Positions 37,479 to 46,305 of a stretch of DNA of 64,000 nucleotides are shown here, one piece after another; the first letter of the stretch is position 1, and every line of letters begins with the position of its first letter. The stretch spans positions 1 to 64,000 of the forward strand of contig NZ_BAAACP010000014.1 of NCBI RefSeq assembly GCF_039521565.1, read 5' to 3'. Both the position numbers and the translations under genes were made by a program. The notes below the pieces were generated by a model that saw nothing but the letters and a program-made list of their open reading frames with translations, ran no database searches and was not told the DNA's origin. The DNA is from Paraclostridium tenue (lineage in GTDB: Bacteria; Bacillota; Clostridia; Peptostreptococcales; Peptostreptococcaceae).

Positions 37479-39104
37479 ATGGGTAATAGTAATGGGAAAG
37501 ATTCGTTCTTGAAAGGTGCTTTGATACTGGGGTTAGCAGGAATACTTGTTAAGATAATTGGAGCATTTTTTAGGATACCTCTTGGGAATTTAATTGGGGC
37601 AGAGGGTATGGGTTATTACCAAGCCGCATATCCTGTGTATACTTTGTTTTTAACTTTAGCGACAGCAGGGTTTCCAACAGCTTTAGCGAAATTAGTATCA
37701 GAGAAGATGGCAATAGGTGATTATAAGGGGGCACATAAGGTATTTAAGGTATCTTATACCGTATTAGCTATAACTGGATTTATAGCATTTTGTATATTTT
37801 TCTTTGGAGCAGATTTTATAGTAAATGATATAATGGAAAACCCTGGAGCTAAATATGCTATGCTAGCAATATCACCAGCTCTTTTATTTGTTCCAGTTAT
37901 GTCTTCTTATAGAGGATACTTCCAAGGAAGAAGAGAAATGACTCAAATAGCTATTTCTCAAATAAGTGAACAACTTTTTAGAGTAGTTTTAGGGATAACT
38001 CTTGCATACTTTCTTATGTATAAGTGGGGTGCAAACCCTGGGCCAGAACAAGGTGCGGCAGGAGCAATAATGGGTGCTACTATAGGTGCTATAGCATCAA
38101 TTATATATTTAATAATTGCTTATTTAGTTAAATTAAAAACTATAAAAAGAGAAATAAAAATAAGTAAAAAATTTAAAGAAGAAAATATAGCTAGAATACT
38201 GAAAAAGTTACTGGTAGTAGCTGTTCCTATAACTATAGGAGCGTCTGTTATGCCACTTGTAAATATGATAGATAACGTTATTGTTATAAGACGGTTAATT
38301 GAAGCTGGATTTACCCAAACTCAAGCAAATGTAATGTTTGGACAATTAACTGGAATGGCTATGGCTATAATCAACTTACCATCTGTTATAACTGTAGCTA
38401 TGAGTATGAGCTTAGTTCCGGCTATATCTCAAGCTTATGCAGTAGGAAATAGAATTAAAGCAATAAAAGAAACTAAGAGTGCTATAAAGATAACACTAAT
38501 GATTGTTTTACCAGCAGCCTTTGGAATAGCATCATTAGCACATCCTATAATGAAACTTTTATTTCCTGGAGAACCAGCTACAGTAGGGACTATACTATTA
38601 GTTCTTGCTCCTTGTATAGTATTTTTAGGATTAATACAAAGTTTAAATGGAATACTTCAAGGTATGGGAAAACCAATGGTTCCAGTGATATGTTTAGTTA
38701 TAGGTATGGTATTTAAAGTGGTTATAAGTTATACATTGACAGCTATACCACAAATAAATGTTATAGGATCTGCATTAGGGACTTTAACAGCTTATTTTGT
38801 AGCTAGTATCCTTGAATTAGTTTACATAAAAAAGGCAATGAGAATGAAGTTATCAAAGAAAGAATTTTTTATAAAGCCATTGGTAATAGTAATTACTATG
38901 TTTATAGCAGTTAAATTAAGCTATACATTTACAATAGGAATATTAGGCAATACTTTATCTACTATAATAGCCATAGCAATTGGAGCGATAGTTTATATAT
39001 TGGCTACATTTACTTTAGGTGGTATAAAGAAAGAGGAATTACTAAGTATGCCTAAAGGAGATAAAGTATATAAAGTTCTTACAAAATTAAAAATTATGAA
39101 GTAA
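37479..39104 (+). CDS. SpoVB/MurJ-type polysaccharide flippase
   Basis: Multi-pass membrane protein of the MOP exporter superfamily (B. subtilis SpoVB/YabM type), with about 14 hydrophobic helices. It is expected to flip lipid-linked wall precursors, perhaps for spore cortex or envelope glycans. Conserved features include GNLIGAEGMGYYQAAYPVY near the N-terminus and the Arg/Lys-rich cytosolic loop. ATG 37479 follows GGGGGG and gives 541 aa. The gene lies between spoVT and mazG, the place of yabM in B. subtilis. Confidence 0.85.
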   Translation: MGNSNGKDSFLKGALILGLAGILVKIIGAFFRIPLGNLIGAEGMGYYQAAYPVYTLFLTLATAGFPTALAKLVSEKMAIGDYKGAHKVFKVSYTVLAITGFIAFCIFFFGADFIVNDIMENPGAKYAMLAISPALLFVPVMSSYRGYFQGRREMTQIAISQISEQLFRVVLGITLAYFLMYKWGANPGPEQGAAGAIMGATIGAIASIIYLIIAYLVKLKTIKREIKISKKFKEENIARILKKLLVVAVPITIGASVMPLVNMIDNVIVIRRLIEAGFTQTQANVMFGQLTGMAMAIINLPSVITVAMSMSLVPAISQAYAVGNRIKAIKETKSAIKITLMIVLPAAFGIASLAHPIMKLLFPGEPATVGTILLVLAPCIVFLGLIQSLNGILQGMGKPMVPVICLVIGMVFKVVISYTLTAIPQINVIGSALGTLTAYFVASILELVYIKKAMRMKLSKKEFFIKPLVIVITMFIAVKLSYTFTIGILGNTLSTIIAIAIGAIVYILATFTLGGIKKEELLSMPKGDKVYKVLTKLKIMK

Positions 39105-39127
39105 TATATGTATACATATATGCAAAT

Positions 39128-39165
39128 AAAGGAAATACTTATATAGGGTAATTTCCTTTATTTTT
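39128..39165 (+). terminator. Weak terminator-like hairpin
   Basis: AAAGGAAAT pairs with ATTTCCTTT across a 14-nt loop, followed by ATTTTT. Confidence 0.55.
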
Positions 39166-39187
39166 ACAACAAGAAGGAGCTTTTTAT

Positions 39188-40639
39188 ATGGGAAAAATAA
39201 CTATAGTAGGTCTTGGACCTGGAGAATATTCTTTAATAAGTAAAGGTGCTTTAGATGCTTTAAAAAATAATTCTAGAATATTCTTAAGAACAGAAAAACA
39301 TCCTATAATGGATAATTTAAAAGATGAAATAAAATATACGTCATTAGATTATTTTTATAATGAAGATGAAGATTTTGATAATGTCTATAATAAAATATCT
39401 AATTTTATTATAGAAGAAGCTAATAAAGGAGATCTTGTATATGTAGTTCCTGGTCATCCTAGGGTCGCAGAAAAGACTGTAAGTATTATCAGTAGTATTG
39501 CTAATACAAAAGGTATAGAGATAGAGACAATAGCTTCTATGAGCTTTGTAGATGCCATGTTTAACTACTTAGAAGTTGATCCATCAGAAGGATTTAAATT
39601 AGTCGATGCATTTGAAATTGAAAATAGCTATATAGATACGAATACTAGCATGATAATAACTCAAATTTATGATAGATTCATAGCTTCAAATGTAAAATTA
39701 TCACTTATGGAGTATTATGATGATGAGCAAGAAGTATGTATAGTAAAAGCAGCAGGTGTTAAAAATCTAGAAAGTAAGAAATATGTTAAGTTATATGAAT
39801 TAGATAGAAATGAAAATGACTTTGACTATCTTACTAGTTTATATATACCAAAGTCTGATAAGATTACGTACAATAAAGTAAAAGATTTAGAAGATATAGT
39901 GGAAAGATTAAGAGGGAAAGATGGATGCGAATGGGATCAAAAGCAGACTCATAAATCTCTTAAAGCTCATATAATTGAAGAAGCTTATGAATTAGCACAA
40001 GCTATAGACAATGATGATATTGACGAGATGATAGAAGAATTAGGAGATATATTACTTCATGTAGTATTCCATTCTCAAATAGGCAAAGAAGAAGGATATT
40101 TTGATTTAAAAGAAGTAATAAAAACAGTTTGTGAAAAATTAGTATTTAGACATCCACATGTATTTAAAAATGAAACTGTAGATATGAATACATATGACAA
40201 AAAATGGGAAGATTTAAAAAAAGAAGAAAAAGGTGAAACTACAGTAACAGAAGGTTTAAGAAGAATTCCACCTAGTTTACCAGCTTTAACAAAAGCTAAA
40301 AAAGTGCAATATAAGGCGTCTTTAGTAGGGTTTGACTGGGATAATATAGAAGATGTATTTAAAAAAATTGTAGAAGAATATAAAGAATTACTTGACGAAC
40401 ACAAACAAGGAAATATAAAATACATAAAGGAAGAACTAGGAGACTTACTATTCTCGATAGTCAACCTTGCTAGATTTTTAGATATAAATCCAGAAGAAGC
40501 ATTGAATCTAACTACTGAAAAATTCATAAATAGATTTGAGTTTATAGAAAATAGTGCTATAAGTTTAAATAAGAATTTAGAAGATATGACATTAGAAGAA
40601 ATGGATGATTTGTGGAATAAATCCAAAAATAAGCAGTAA
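39188..40639 (+). CDS. mazG: YabN-type protein: tetrapyrrole methylase fold plus MazG
   Basis: Fusion of an N-terminal SAM-dependent methylase-like domain (about residues 1-225, GLGPGEYSLISKGA and VPGHPRVAE) and a C-terminal nucleoside triphosphate pyrophosphohydrolase MazG (about 232-483). The MazG metal-binding residues lie in EEAYELAQAI and EELGDILLHV. The second half repeats the fold (EEYKELL, EELGDLLF). Length 483 aa matches B. subtilis YabN. It probably cleans non-canonical NTPs. The substrate of the methylase half is unknown. Confidence 0.92.
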   Translation: MGKITIVGLGPGEYSLISKGALDALKNNSRIFLRTEKHPIMDNLKDEIKYTSLDYFYNEDEDFDNVYNKISNFIIEEANKGDLVYVVPGHPRVAEKTVSIISSIANTKGIEIETIASMSFVDAMFNYLEVDPSEGFKLVDAFEIENSYIDTNTSMIITQIYDRFIASNVKLSLMEYYDDEQEVCIVKAAGVKNLESKKYVKLYELDRNENDFDYLTSLYIPKSDKITYNKVKDLEDIVERLRGKDGCEWDQKQTHKSLKAHIIEEAYELAQAIDNDDIDEMIEELGDILLHVVFHSQIGKEEGYFDLKEVIKTVCEKLVFRHPHVFKNETVDMNTYDKKWEDLKKEEKGETTVTEGLRRIPPSLPALTKAKKVQYKASLVGFDWDNIEDVFKKIVEEYKELLDEHKQGNIKYIKEELGDLLFSIVNLARFLDINPEEALNLTTEKFINRFEFIENSAISLNKNLEDMTLEEMDDLWNKSKNKQ

Positions 40640-40725
40640 ATAAAAGGTATTTCGTTAAAAATCTAGAATTTTATTTAATATCTAGTATAAAATTCTATAA
40701 TATAAACTTTTAGGAGGTAAGAACC

Positions 40726-41004
40726 GTGAACAAGGCTGAATTAGTAGCAAAAATGGCAGAAAAAAGTGAATTAACAAAGAAGGAAGCGGAAGCAGCATTA
40801 AATGCTTTCATGAAGTCTGTAGAAGAAGCATTAGTAGAAGGTGAAAAAGTTCAATTAGTAGGATTTGGAACTTTCGAAACTAGAGAAAGAGCAGCAAGAC
40901 AAGGAAGAAACCCAAGAAACCCAGAAGAAGTTATAGATATACCAGCTTCTAAAGCACCAGTTTTCAAAGCTGGAAAGGGATTAAAAGATATAATAAATGG
41001 ATAA
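40726..41004 (+). CDS. hup: HU family DNA-binding protein
   Basis: Histone-like nucleoid protein that bends DNA. At 92 aa it has the helical base MNKAELVAKMAEKSELTKKEA and the beta-arm motif GRNPRNPEEVIDIPASKAP with the intercalating Pro. The start is GTG after AGGAGG. It is followed by its own terminator and precedes rqcP, as in B. subtilis and C. difficile. Confidence 0.96.
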   Translation: MNKAELVAKMAEKSELTKKEAEAALNAFMKSVEEALVEGEKVQLVGFGTFETRERAARQGRNPRNPEEVIDIPASKAPVFKAGKGLKDIING

Positions 41005-41018
41005 TTTTATTTATATTT

Positions 41019-41046
41019 AAAAGTGTGGATATTCCACACTTTTTGT
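41019..41046 (+). terminator. Rho-independent terminator
   Basis: AAAGTGTGGA pairs with TCCACACTTT around TAT, followed by TTG. It lies across the first codons of a longer rqcP reading frame, which argues that rqcP starts later, at 41067. Confidence 0.85.
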
Positions 41047-41066
41047 GTATAAGGAGGATTAAAAAT

Positions 41067-41309
41067 ATGAGATTAGATAAATTCTTAAAAGTTTCAAGAA
41101 TCATAAAAAGAAGAACAGTTGCTAAAGAAGCTTGTGATAAGGGGATTGTAACTATAAACGGAAAAATAGCAAAATCATCATCAGAAGTAAATGTAGGAGA
41201 TTTACTTGAAATTCAATTTGGTGAGAAATTAATGAAATTTAAGATAAGAGAAATAAAAGAACATGTATTAAAAAATGATGCAAAAGAAATGTTCGAGATA
41301 ATAGAATAA
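41067..41309 (+). CDS. rqcP: S4-domain RNA-binding protein RqcP (HslR/YabO)
   Basis: An 80-residue S4 domain protein (MRLDKFLKVSRIIKRRTVAKEA). B. subtilis RqcP/YabO binds the 50S subunit and works with RqcH in ribosome-associated quality control (Ala tailing of stalled peptides). ATG 41067 is 6 nt after AAGGAGG and gives the family length. An in-frame upstream start (41025) would put the hup terminator inside the gene. The yabP leader hairpin starts 4 nt after its stop. Confidence 0.92.
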   Translation: MRLDKFLKVSRIIKRRTVAKEACDKGIVTINGKIAKSSSEVNVGDLLEIQFGEKLMKFKIREIKEHVLKNDAKEMFEIIE

Positions 41310-41312
41310 ATT

Positions 41313-41375
41313 CATAATATCCCTCGTATATTTATATTAGGTTATTATAAACATTGAATATGGAGGGATATTATG
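41313..41375 (+). promoter_or_regulatory. Hairpin covering the yabP SD and start codon
   Basis: CATAATATCCCTC (41313-41325) is the perfect complement of GAGGGATATTATG (41363-41375), a 13-bp stem. The right arm holds the whole SD and the ATG of yabP. A 37-nt AT-rich loop lies between. Read-through mRNA from rqcP would hide the start. A transcript beginning inside the loop would lack the left arm and be translatable. The loop could hold a sporulation promoter, but I cannot define one. Confidence 0.6.
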
Positions 41376-41627
41376 GAACACAGTATAGAGTTAAAGAATA
41401 GGTCAAGTTTAACTATTTCTGGAGTAGAGCATATATACTCATTTGATGATAAAAAGGTAGCAATACGAACTACTTGTGGAGAGATGGTTGTGGATGGAGA
41501 AAATTTAGATATGAGTAAGCTTAGTATAGACGAGAAAGTTATTACTATAACAGGTACAATAGATGGTTTATGTTATAGTAAATCCAAAGACCCTCAAGAA
41601 AGCTTCTTTAAGAAATTATTTAAATAA
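41373..41627 (+). CDS. yabP: Spore cortex-related protein YabP
   Basis: A YabP/YqfC family protein of 84 aa. The core LKNRSSLTISGVEHIYSFDDKKVAI is the family hallmark. YabP is a sigma-E-dependent sporulation protein in B. subtilis. Here its ribosome binding site and ATG are buried in a perfect 13-bp inverted repeat. It overlaps yabQ by one base (TAATG), so the two are coupled. Confidence 0.92.
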   Translation: MEHSIELKNRSSLTISGVEHIYSFDDKKVAIRTTCGEMVVDGENLDMSKLSIDEKVITITGTIDGLCYSKSKDPQESFFKKLFK

Positions 41628-42121
41628 TGATACCATTCACACAAGATTTAGGTGCTTTTTTTGCTACAATATACGGTGGCATATTTATAGGAGTATTATT
41701 TGATCTATACAGAGCTTGTAAGAAAAATTTTAATGCAATTAAAATTTTCTCTCTATTCTACGATATATTATTTTGGATAATTGTTACAGGGCTTGTTTTT
41801 ATAACTGTAAATGTTATAGAATCCTTTGATTTAAGATATTATCATTTTATTGCCTTATTTATAGGATTTTTTATTTACTATAATACATTAAGTAAAATTG
41901 TTTTAAAGGTTTTAAACAAGTTGATAGGCTTTGTTATAAATACTATAAAACAAATTTTGGTATACATATGCAAGATTTCGGTGAATTTGTATTACGTTAT
42001 AATCTACTCAATACATTTTTTATTTGATACTATATTTTATATACCTAATTTAGTAATGAATATTTTAAAGTTTATACAAGTTAAATCAGGTAAGTTAAAA
42101 AAGGTTAAAAGTAAATCGTAG
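41627..42121 (+). CDS. yabQ: Spore cortex biosynthesis membrane protein YabQ
   Basis: Integral membrane protein of 164 aa with about four to five hydrophobic segments (roughly residues 5-22, 40-60, 70-90, 100-140). In B. subtilis YabQ is needed for cortex formation and localises to the outer forespore membrane. The N-terminal half FFATIYGGIFIGVLFDLYRA fits the family. The stop codon's G is the first base of the G9 run that leads into divIC. Confidence 0.9.
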   Translation: MIPFTQDLGAFFATIYGGIFIGVLFDLYRACKKNFNAIKIFSLFYDILFWIIVTGLVFITVNVIESFDLRYYHFIALFIGFFIYYNTLSKIVLKVLNKLIGFVINTIKQILVYICKISVNLYYVIIYSIHFLFDTIFYIPNLVMNILKFIQVKSGKLKKVKSKS

Positions 42122-42134
42122 GGGGGGGGAGATT

Positions 42135-42434
42135 ATGAACAAAAGAAAAAAATTTATAGGGCAATATATTGTAGTTGGTATGTTTTTATGTTTAGTTGGG
42201 ATATCACTTATAGGAGGAGTTGCAACTCAAATTATTAAGTCAGCTAAATATAAAAACGATATAATTTGTTTAAAGGATGAAATAAAGAATACAGAGAAAG
42301 AAATAAAGAGTTTAAAAGAAGCTAAAAAGAAAATAGATAATGATAAATACATAGAAGAGATTGCTAGGAAAAAGTTGAAAATGGTTAAACCAAATGAAAT
42401 AATATATTTAGACATAAATAGAGGAAGTAATTAA
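42135..42434 (+). CDS. divIC: Cell division protein DivIC/FtsB family
   Basis: Bitopic septum protein of 99 aa: short cytosolic N-terminus (NKRKK), one membrane helix (about residues 10-32), then an extracytoplasmic coiled coil (about 40-75) and a conserved C-terminal EIARKKLKMVKPNEIIY. It works with FtsL and DivIB in septal wall synthesis. The SD is a nine-G run (42121-42129), an unusual homopolymer for such an AT-rich genome. Confidence 0.92.
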   Translation: MNKRKKFIGQYIVVGMFLCLVGISLIGGVATQIIKSAKYKNDIICLKDEIKNTEKEIKSLKEAKKKIDNDKYIEEIARKKLKMVKPNEIIYLDINRGSN

Positions 42435-42450
42435 GATACTTCCTTTATTT
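42422..42450 (+). terminator. Terminator overlapping the divIC end
   Basis: AGGAAGTA pairs with TACTTCCT around ATTAAGA, followed by TTATTT. The divIC stop is inside the loop. Confidence 0.75.
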
Positions 42451-42487
42451 ATATCTAAATTTAAAGCTTTAATAGGAGGACAAGTTA

Positions 42488-43408
42488 ATGAAAATAGGCG
42501 CTATAGATATAGGAACGAATTCTATGAGGTTATTAATAGCTGATTATATAGATGGAAGGTTACTTAATAGAGAAAAATTTATAAATACAACTAGAATAGG
42601 TCAGGGAGTAGATAGTAAAGGTTATATAACGGAAGATGCTATAAAAAGAAATATAAAGGCATTAAAAGATTTTTCAGAACTAGCATATAAAAAAGGGTGT
42701 GAGCATTTATATTGCATAGGAACATCTGCACTAAGAGATAGCAATAATAAGTTAGAATTTATAAATTTAGCTAAAAATGAAGTGGGCATAGATGTTGAAA
42801 TAATAAGTGGGCAAGAAGAATCTAATTTAGGCTTTATGGGAGTTTTACAAGGATTAGAAGAGAGTGAAGAAGTATTAGTAATAGATATAGGTGGAGGATC
42901 TACAGAGTTTATTTTAGGAGGAAATAATGGTATAGAATTTTCAAAGAGTGAAAATGTTGGGGCATTGAGAATGACAGAAAAATTTTTAAAAGAAGATCCT
43001 ATATGTAACGAAGAGTTTGAAATTATGAAAAAATTTATATCCAGTACTATAAGCGATACTTTAAACATACTAAAGAATAAAGAAATAAAGTCTATTGTTG
43101 GAATTGGAGGAACAATTACATCTGTTTCTGCAATGAATCAAGAACTAGAGACTTACTCTATGGAAAAAATTCATGGAAGTCAAATAAATCAAAAAGAATT
43201 AGATATTATTTTACAAAATTTAAAAAACATGACACTAAGTGATAAAAAAACATTAAAAGGTCTTCAACCTAAAAGAGCAGATATTATAACAGCTGGTGTA
43301 ACAATATTAAATATAATAATGAAAAAATTAGAAAAACAAAATATTATAGTAAGTGAATACGATAATTTGGAAGGATTATTATGTCATAAAGCAAAAAAAA
43401 TGTCTTAA
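42488..43408 (+). CDS. Ppx/GppA family exopolyphosphatase
   Basis: ASKHA-fold phosphatase of 306 aa. It has the N-terminal phosphate-binding AIDIGTNSMRLLIAD (residues 4-18), IGTSALRDS, SGQEES and the second phosphate loop VIDIGGGSTEFIL (about 138-150). Length corresponds to the short exopolyphosphatase type without the HD-like C-terminal domain of GppA/Ppx. Substrate (polyphosphate or pppGpp) cannot be told apart from sequence. It lies between divIC and spoIIE, where C. difficile also has one. Confidence 0.88.
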   Translation: MKIGAIDIGTNSMRLLIADYIDGRLLNREKFINTTRIGQGVDSKGYITEDAIKRNIKALKDFSELAYKKGCEHLYCIGTSALRDSNNKLEFINLAKNEVGIDVEIISGQEESNLGFMGVLQGLEESEEVLVIDIGGGSTEFILGGNNGIEFSKSENVGALRMTEKFLKEDPICNEEFEIMKKFISSTISDTLNILKNKEIKSIVGIGGTITSVSAMNQELETYSMEKIHGSQINQKELDIILQNLKNMTLSDKKTLKGLQPKRADIITAGVTILNIIMKKLEKQNIIVSEYDNLEGLLCHKAKKMS

Positions 43409-43499
43409 TATTATCATGGACTAGCTACTGATTATGACAAAAAAGATATCTCTCCTTTGTTACAATTTCAATATGAAAATAACAAGGGGAGGTTTTTTT

Positions 43500-45866
43500 A
43501 TGGAAAGAAGTGTGGTATTTAGCAATAGAAAAATTGATTTAAAAAATAATATGAAAATTAACTTATCAGATTCTAATACAATAATTTTATGTTTAATTGG
43601 ATTTTTACTTAGTAGAGCTATGGTAGTAGATAATATAGCACCTTTAGGTGTTGCATTTTTCTTATGTGTGTCAAAGCTAGATAAATATAGACTACCAGTT
43701 TTTATATCTACTTTAGCTGGTATACTACTTTCATTCAATCAAACATCTAATATTATAAAATATTCAATGTGTGTAATTATTATGCATTTTTTATCAAATA
43801 ATATAAAAAACATAAAATCTATAAATAAAATTTCTATAATAGGTATGCTTATAATAATGCCGTTATCTATTGGACAAGCCGTAATATTTGGAAATTATAT
43901 ATATAATTTAAGTATATCATTAGTTGAATGTATATTAATGTTTGTTAGCATATACATTTTTTCTTATGGGGTTTCAATTATAAATAAAAGGGCTTCTAGA
44001 AAAGTCGCCTCTAGCGAAGAAATTGTTGCTTTAACTATAATTATAACTTTTAGCATAATGGGTATAGGGGATGTATCTATAATAGGAATATCCATTAGAA
44101 ATATTTTATCAACTATGACAATATTAATATTATCTATAACAGGTGGAGCTGCATTAGGAGCTTCTAGTGGAGTAATAATAGGGTTAGTATATTTTATAAA
44201 TAATATAACATCTAGTATGTATATGGGTATTTATTCATTTGCAGGTTTAATTTCAGGAGGATTTAATAAAGTTAATAAATATTTAAGTATAGCAGGATAT
44301 ATAGTAGGATGGAGTTTGATATATATTTATACATCTGGAGCGGGTTCAAATATAATGGAGATTAGAGATATATTCATAGCAAGTATATTAGTTATGCTTA
44401 TACCAGAAGAATTTTTTAAAAAAATAGAGAAGTTTTTTAAGGGTAATGGTGGATTAAGTGATGGCATAGAGGATTATTTATCTAGAAGTAGAGAAATAAC
44501 TAACAATAGATTAAGAGGAATGTATAAAACATATTCAGATTTAGCTAACACATTTGATAGGATAAGGGAGAAAGAAAAAATATTAGATCAAAAAGATATA
44601 GCACATATTATAGATATGGTGTATAGCGATGAATGCAAAAATTGTGGGATGAAAAGAAGGTGTTGGGAAACTAGGTTTAATTATACATATACAATGATGA
44701 ATAGAATATTAGAATGTCTAGAGGAAAGTGGAGAAATTCAACTTGATAATATACCTAGTGATTTTAAAAAAGATTGTATAAAGCCAGAGAGTATTGTAAA
44801 AACTTCTAATTGTTATTATAAAATGTTTGCTTTAGATTATAGTTGGCAACAGAAGTTTGCAGAAAATAGAAAGCTAGTAGCAAAACAAATAAGATATATG
44901 TCTAAGTCAATTGAATGCATGGCTATGGAGTTGGATAGAGATATAAGATTTGATATGGAAATGGAAAAAAATATACTAGTTGAACTTGATAGGAATAATA
45001 TAAGTGTAAAAAAATTAAATTATATATCTAAAGATGTTAATGATTTTGAAATTTTAATAGAAAAAGAAACATGTAGAGATGGTAGTTTATGTGAAAGAAA
45101 AATAGCTGGAGTTGTATCGGGTGTAGTAGGACAGGACATGGATGTTAACAAAGTAGGTTGCACATGTTTAGGAGATAGTTGCAAAATAAAATTATCTAAA
45201 AGACAAGAATATAAAGTTGTAACAGAAGTTTCTAATATGTCAAAAGATGGATATATTATATCTGGAGATAATTATACATATATGGAAATATCAGAAGGAA
45301 AATACATGATGGCAATAAGTGATGGAATGGGAAAAGGTAAAAAAGCTTATGAGGAATCATCAATAACTATAGATATATTAGAAAAAATGATGGATTCAAA
45401 AATAGATGAAGAGATAGTGATTGATACTATAAATAACATATTAATGCTTAAATCTTCTGATGAAATGTTTTCTACTTTGGATTTAGGTATTGTAGATTTA
45501 AATAAAGGTATATTAAATACTATAAAAATGGGAGCATGTTCAACTTATATAAAAAGAAGTAATGGAGATATAGATTTAATATCAACAGCATCATTACCTG
45601 TGGGTATTTTATCTGATGTTAACATAGAAAGAGATACTAGAAAGATAAAAGATGGGGATTATATAATTATGGTTTCAGATGGAATTATAGATGCAGGAAA
45701 AAATAAAAACTTAGGTGATAATTGGCTTATATATTTCCTTAAAAATCTGGACACATCTAATCCGAAAGATATATCAAATGAAATTTTAAATAGAGCGTTG
45801 GATATACAAAATAATAATATATATGATGATATGACAGTATTAGTTTCTAAGGTTTATAAACATTAA
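43500..45866 (+). CDS. spoIIE: Stage II sporulation protein E (serine phosphatase)
   Basis: PP2C-type phosphatase that dephosphorylates SpoIIAA to release sigma-F in the forespore. There are about ten N-terminal membrane helices (roughly residues 20-310), a central oligomerisation domain with a Cys-rich segment (DECKNCGMKRRCW, about 378-390), and a C-terminal phosphatase domain with SDGMGKGKKAYEES (about 604-617) and VSDGIID. ATG 43500 follows AAGGGGAGG. A longer in-frame start at 43434 lacks an SD. The leader holds a TATGACAAAA stretch that might be a weak Spo0A box (uncertain). Confidence 0.94.
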   Translation: MERSVVFSNRKIDLKNNMKINLSDSNTIILCLIGFLLSRAMVVDNIAPLGVAFFLCVSKLDKYRLPVFISTLAGILLSFNQTSNIIKYSMCVIIMHFLSNNIKNIKSINKISIIGMLIIMPLSIGQAVIFGNYIYNLSISLVECILMFVSIYIFSYGVSIINKRASRKVASSEEIVALTIIITFSIMGIGDVSIIGISIRNILSTMTILILSITGGAALGASSGVIIGLVYFINNITSSMYMGIYSFAGLISGGFNKVNKYLSIAGYIVGWSLIYIYTSGAGSNIMEIRDIFIASILVMLIPEEFFKKIEKFFKGNGGLSDGIEDYLSRSREITNNRLRGMYKTYSDLANTFDRIREKEKILDQKDIAHIIDMVYSDECKNCGMKRRCWETRFNYTYTMMNRILECLEESGEIQLDNIPSDFKKDCIKPESIVKTSNCYYKMFALDYSWQQKFAENRKLVAKQIRYMSKSIECMAMELDRDIRFDMEMEKNILVELDRNNISVKKLNYISKDVNDFEILIEKETCRDGSLCERKIAGVVSGVVGQDMDVNKVGCTCLGDSCKIKLSKRQEYKVVTEVSNMSKDGYIISGDNYTYMEISEGKYMMAISDGMGKGKKAYEESSITIDILEKMMDSKIDEEIVIDTINNILMLKSSDEMFSTLDLGIVDLNKGILNTIKMGACSTYIKRSNGDIDLISTASLPVGILSDVNIERDTRKIKDGDYIIMVSDGIIDAGKNKNLGDNWLIYFLKNLDTSNPKDISNEILNRALDIQNNNIYDDMTVLVSKVYKH

Positions 45867-46258
45867 AGTAATAAATCCACAACTTATACACAAAATGTGG
45901 ACTATATGTGAATAAGTTGTGGATATAAAATTATGAAAAATATGAAAAAAATCGTTGAAATTACAATATTCGACAATATTGTATAAAATTGATTTATATA
46001 TAATATATAAAGTTTAAGATTATAAGTTTATAATAGCTAAAAAATATTAACAGTTTAACATAAAAAAAAGAAAAAAATGTTTATAACTTAGTATAAAATG
46101 TTGATAACTTATATAAAAAACATATAAATGAGATTGATTATGCTGTATAAATATTGAAAAATGCAAGTTTTATGCAATGAAATAGATGTTAATATGTTGA
46201 TAACTGTGTTGATAACTTAAAAAATACTTATTTTGGTAAAGTTGAATAATATATATAC
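45867..46258. other. Non-coding spacer with DnaA-box-like motifs
   Basis: The gap after spoIIE has no gene. Against TTATNCACA, I see exact matches TTATACACA (45884-45892, +) and TTATTCACA (45907-45915, complement). Near matches (1-2 differences) are AAATCCACA (45873), TAGTCCACA (45896, complement) and ATATCCACA (45918, complement). TTATCAACA occurs three times on the complement strand: 46099-46107, 46195-46203 and 46207-46215. The left group also forms a perfect 13-bp inverted repeat (45875-45887 with 45912-45924). ACAATATT/AATATTGT (45963-45982) is a second palindrome. The spacer between is very AT-rich. Confidence 0.5.
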
Positions 46259-46305
46259 AAAAAGCCATCCTAATACTAATAAACTTAGTGAAAGGATGGC
46301 TTTTT
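46259..46305 (+). promoter_or_regulatory. Terminator-like hairpin holding the pepF SD
   Basis: AAAAAGCCATCCT (46259-46271) pairs perfectly with AGGATGGCTTTTT (46293-46305), a 13-bp stem with a 21-nt loop. The right arm carries the AAAGGATGG SD and ends in a T run directly before the ATG at 46306. It resembles an intrinsic terminator and also hides the SD. Confidence 0.6.

Noticed and set aside
41025..41066. Extended RqcP start
   Set aside because: These codons lie within the hup terminator hairpin and after them comes the real AAGGAGG site.
43434..43499. N-terminal extension of SpoIIE from an upstream ATG
   Set aside because: No SD before it, while AAGGGGAGG sits just before ATG 43500, which gives the family N-terminus.
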